Part shown: positions 5,100 through 5,302 of the stretch, piece after piece | Position numbering within the stretch: position 1 is the stretch's first letter | Layout: the number at the start of each line of letters is the position of its first letter | NCBI GenBank assembly: GCA_021399405.1 | Contig: JAAFKL010000264.1 | Coordinates: forward strand, 1 to 5,302 | Direction of reading: 5' to 3' | Source: Candidatus Heimdallarchaeota archaeon | Lineage (GTDB): Archaea > Asgardarchaeota > Heimdallarchaeia > Heimdallarchaeales > Kariarchaeaceae | Length of the DNA: 5,302 bases | Notes under the pieces: model-generated | What the model was told of the DNA's origin: nothing | Database searches by the model: none | What the model saw: only the letters and a program-made list of their open reading frames with translations | Translations under genes and position numbers: made by a program

Positions 5100-5302
5100 A
5101 TGTATCGAGGAGAACCAGTTGCTATTCATACTATCATGATAGGTTTAGTGGGCTATTTGGTAACTTTGTTACTTGGTATCAGATTAAGTGGAATAATTTA
5201 TTTTGCTGGGAAAAACCTAACACAAATACATTATACCCTGGCGTATTTCGCTTGGATAGCTCCTGTTATACTGGGTTCTCAATTGCAATTCAATAGGGCC
5301 CT
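5100..5302 (+). CDS. Membrane protein of unknown function, N-terminal fragment
   Basis: A frame opens with the ATG at 5100-5102 and stays open for 67 codons to the edge of the window. The product begins MYRGEPVAIHT and has two hydrophobic stretches: about 10-32 (HTIMIGLVGYLVTLLLGIRL into SGIIYFA) and about 45-58 (YTLAYFAWIAPVILG). It is therefore probably a multi-pass membrane protein without a cleaved signal peptide. I do not recognise the family from this fragment. An in-frame TAA at 5061-5063 bounds the gene on the left. The ATG is the best start, though a TTG directly before it (5097-5099) is possible. It follows the amidohydrolase gene by 72 bp in the same direction, with its own TATA-like box in between, so co-transcription is not certain. 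Confidence 0.58.
   Translation, partial: MYRGEPVAIHTIMIGLVGYLVTLLLGIRLSGIIYFAGKNLTQIHYTLAYFAWIAPVILGSQLQFNRA

Overview
The window looks archaeal, perhaps from an AT-rich, Asgard-like lineage. The lineage is an inference from style only; no marker gene is present. Supporting signs are AT-rich intergenic DNA, TATA-like boxes about 25-31 nt before several start codons (consistent with leaderless or near-leaderless mRNAs), a Shine-Dalgarno motif at only one gene, and single-pass surface proteins with a signal peptide and one C-terminal membrane helix.

Layout. At 1-165 (+) is the 3' end of a GNAT-family acetyltransferase. Three minus-strand genes follow: 243-1499, 1595-2374 and 2479-3294. Each codes for a secreted or membrane-anchored protein and each has its own AT-rich upstream region, so they may be separate transcription units. 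Diverging from them across a 131-bp intergenic region is a 533-residue D-aminoacylase-like amidohydrolase at 3426-5027 (+). The window closes with the 5' end of an unidentified membrane-protein gene at 5100-5302 (+).

The most notable part is 243-2374. Two adjacent genes carry the same extracellular domain, about 92% identical at the nucleotide level over 480 bp and 97% over its most conserved 180 bp. Their C-termini differ. One protein continues through a membrane helix into a cytoplasmic winged-helix DNA-binding domain, making it a candidate one-component transmembrane transcription regulator. The other ends in a Ser/Thr-rich linker, a membrane helix and a Lys/Arg tail. Both keep a CxxC pair close to the point where they diverge. 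This suggests a sensor-regulator paired with a regulator-less paralogue (co-receptor, decoy or target). The third surface protein (2479-3294) shows faint similarity in layout and motifs.

The amidohydrolase belongs to the D-aminoacylase-like group, but the N-terminal metal-binding HxH and the GNCG cysteine of characterised enzymes are replaced. The C-terminal half of the active site (two His and an Asp) is kept. Any functional link between the amidohydrolase and the surface proteins is speculative and rests only on adjacency and a shared promoter region.
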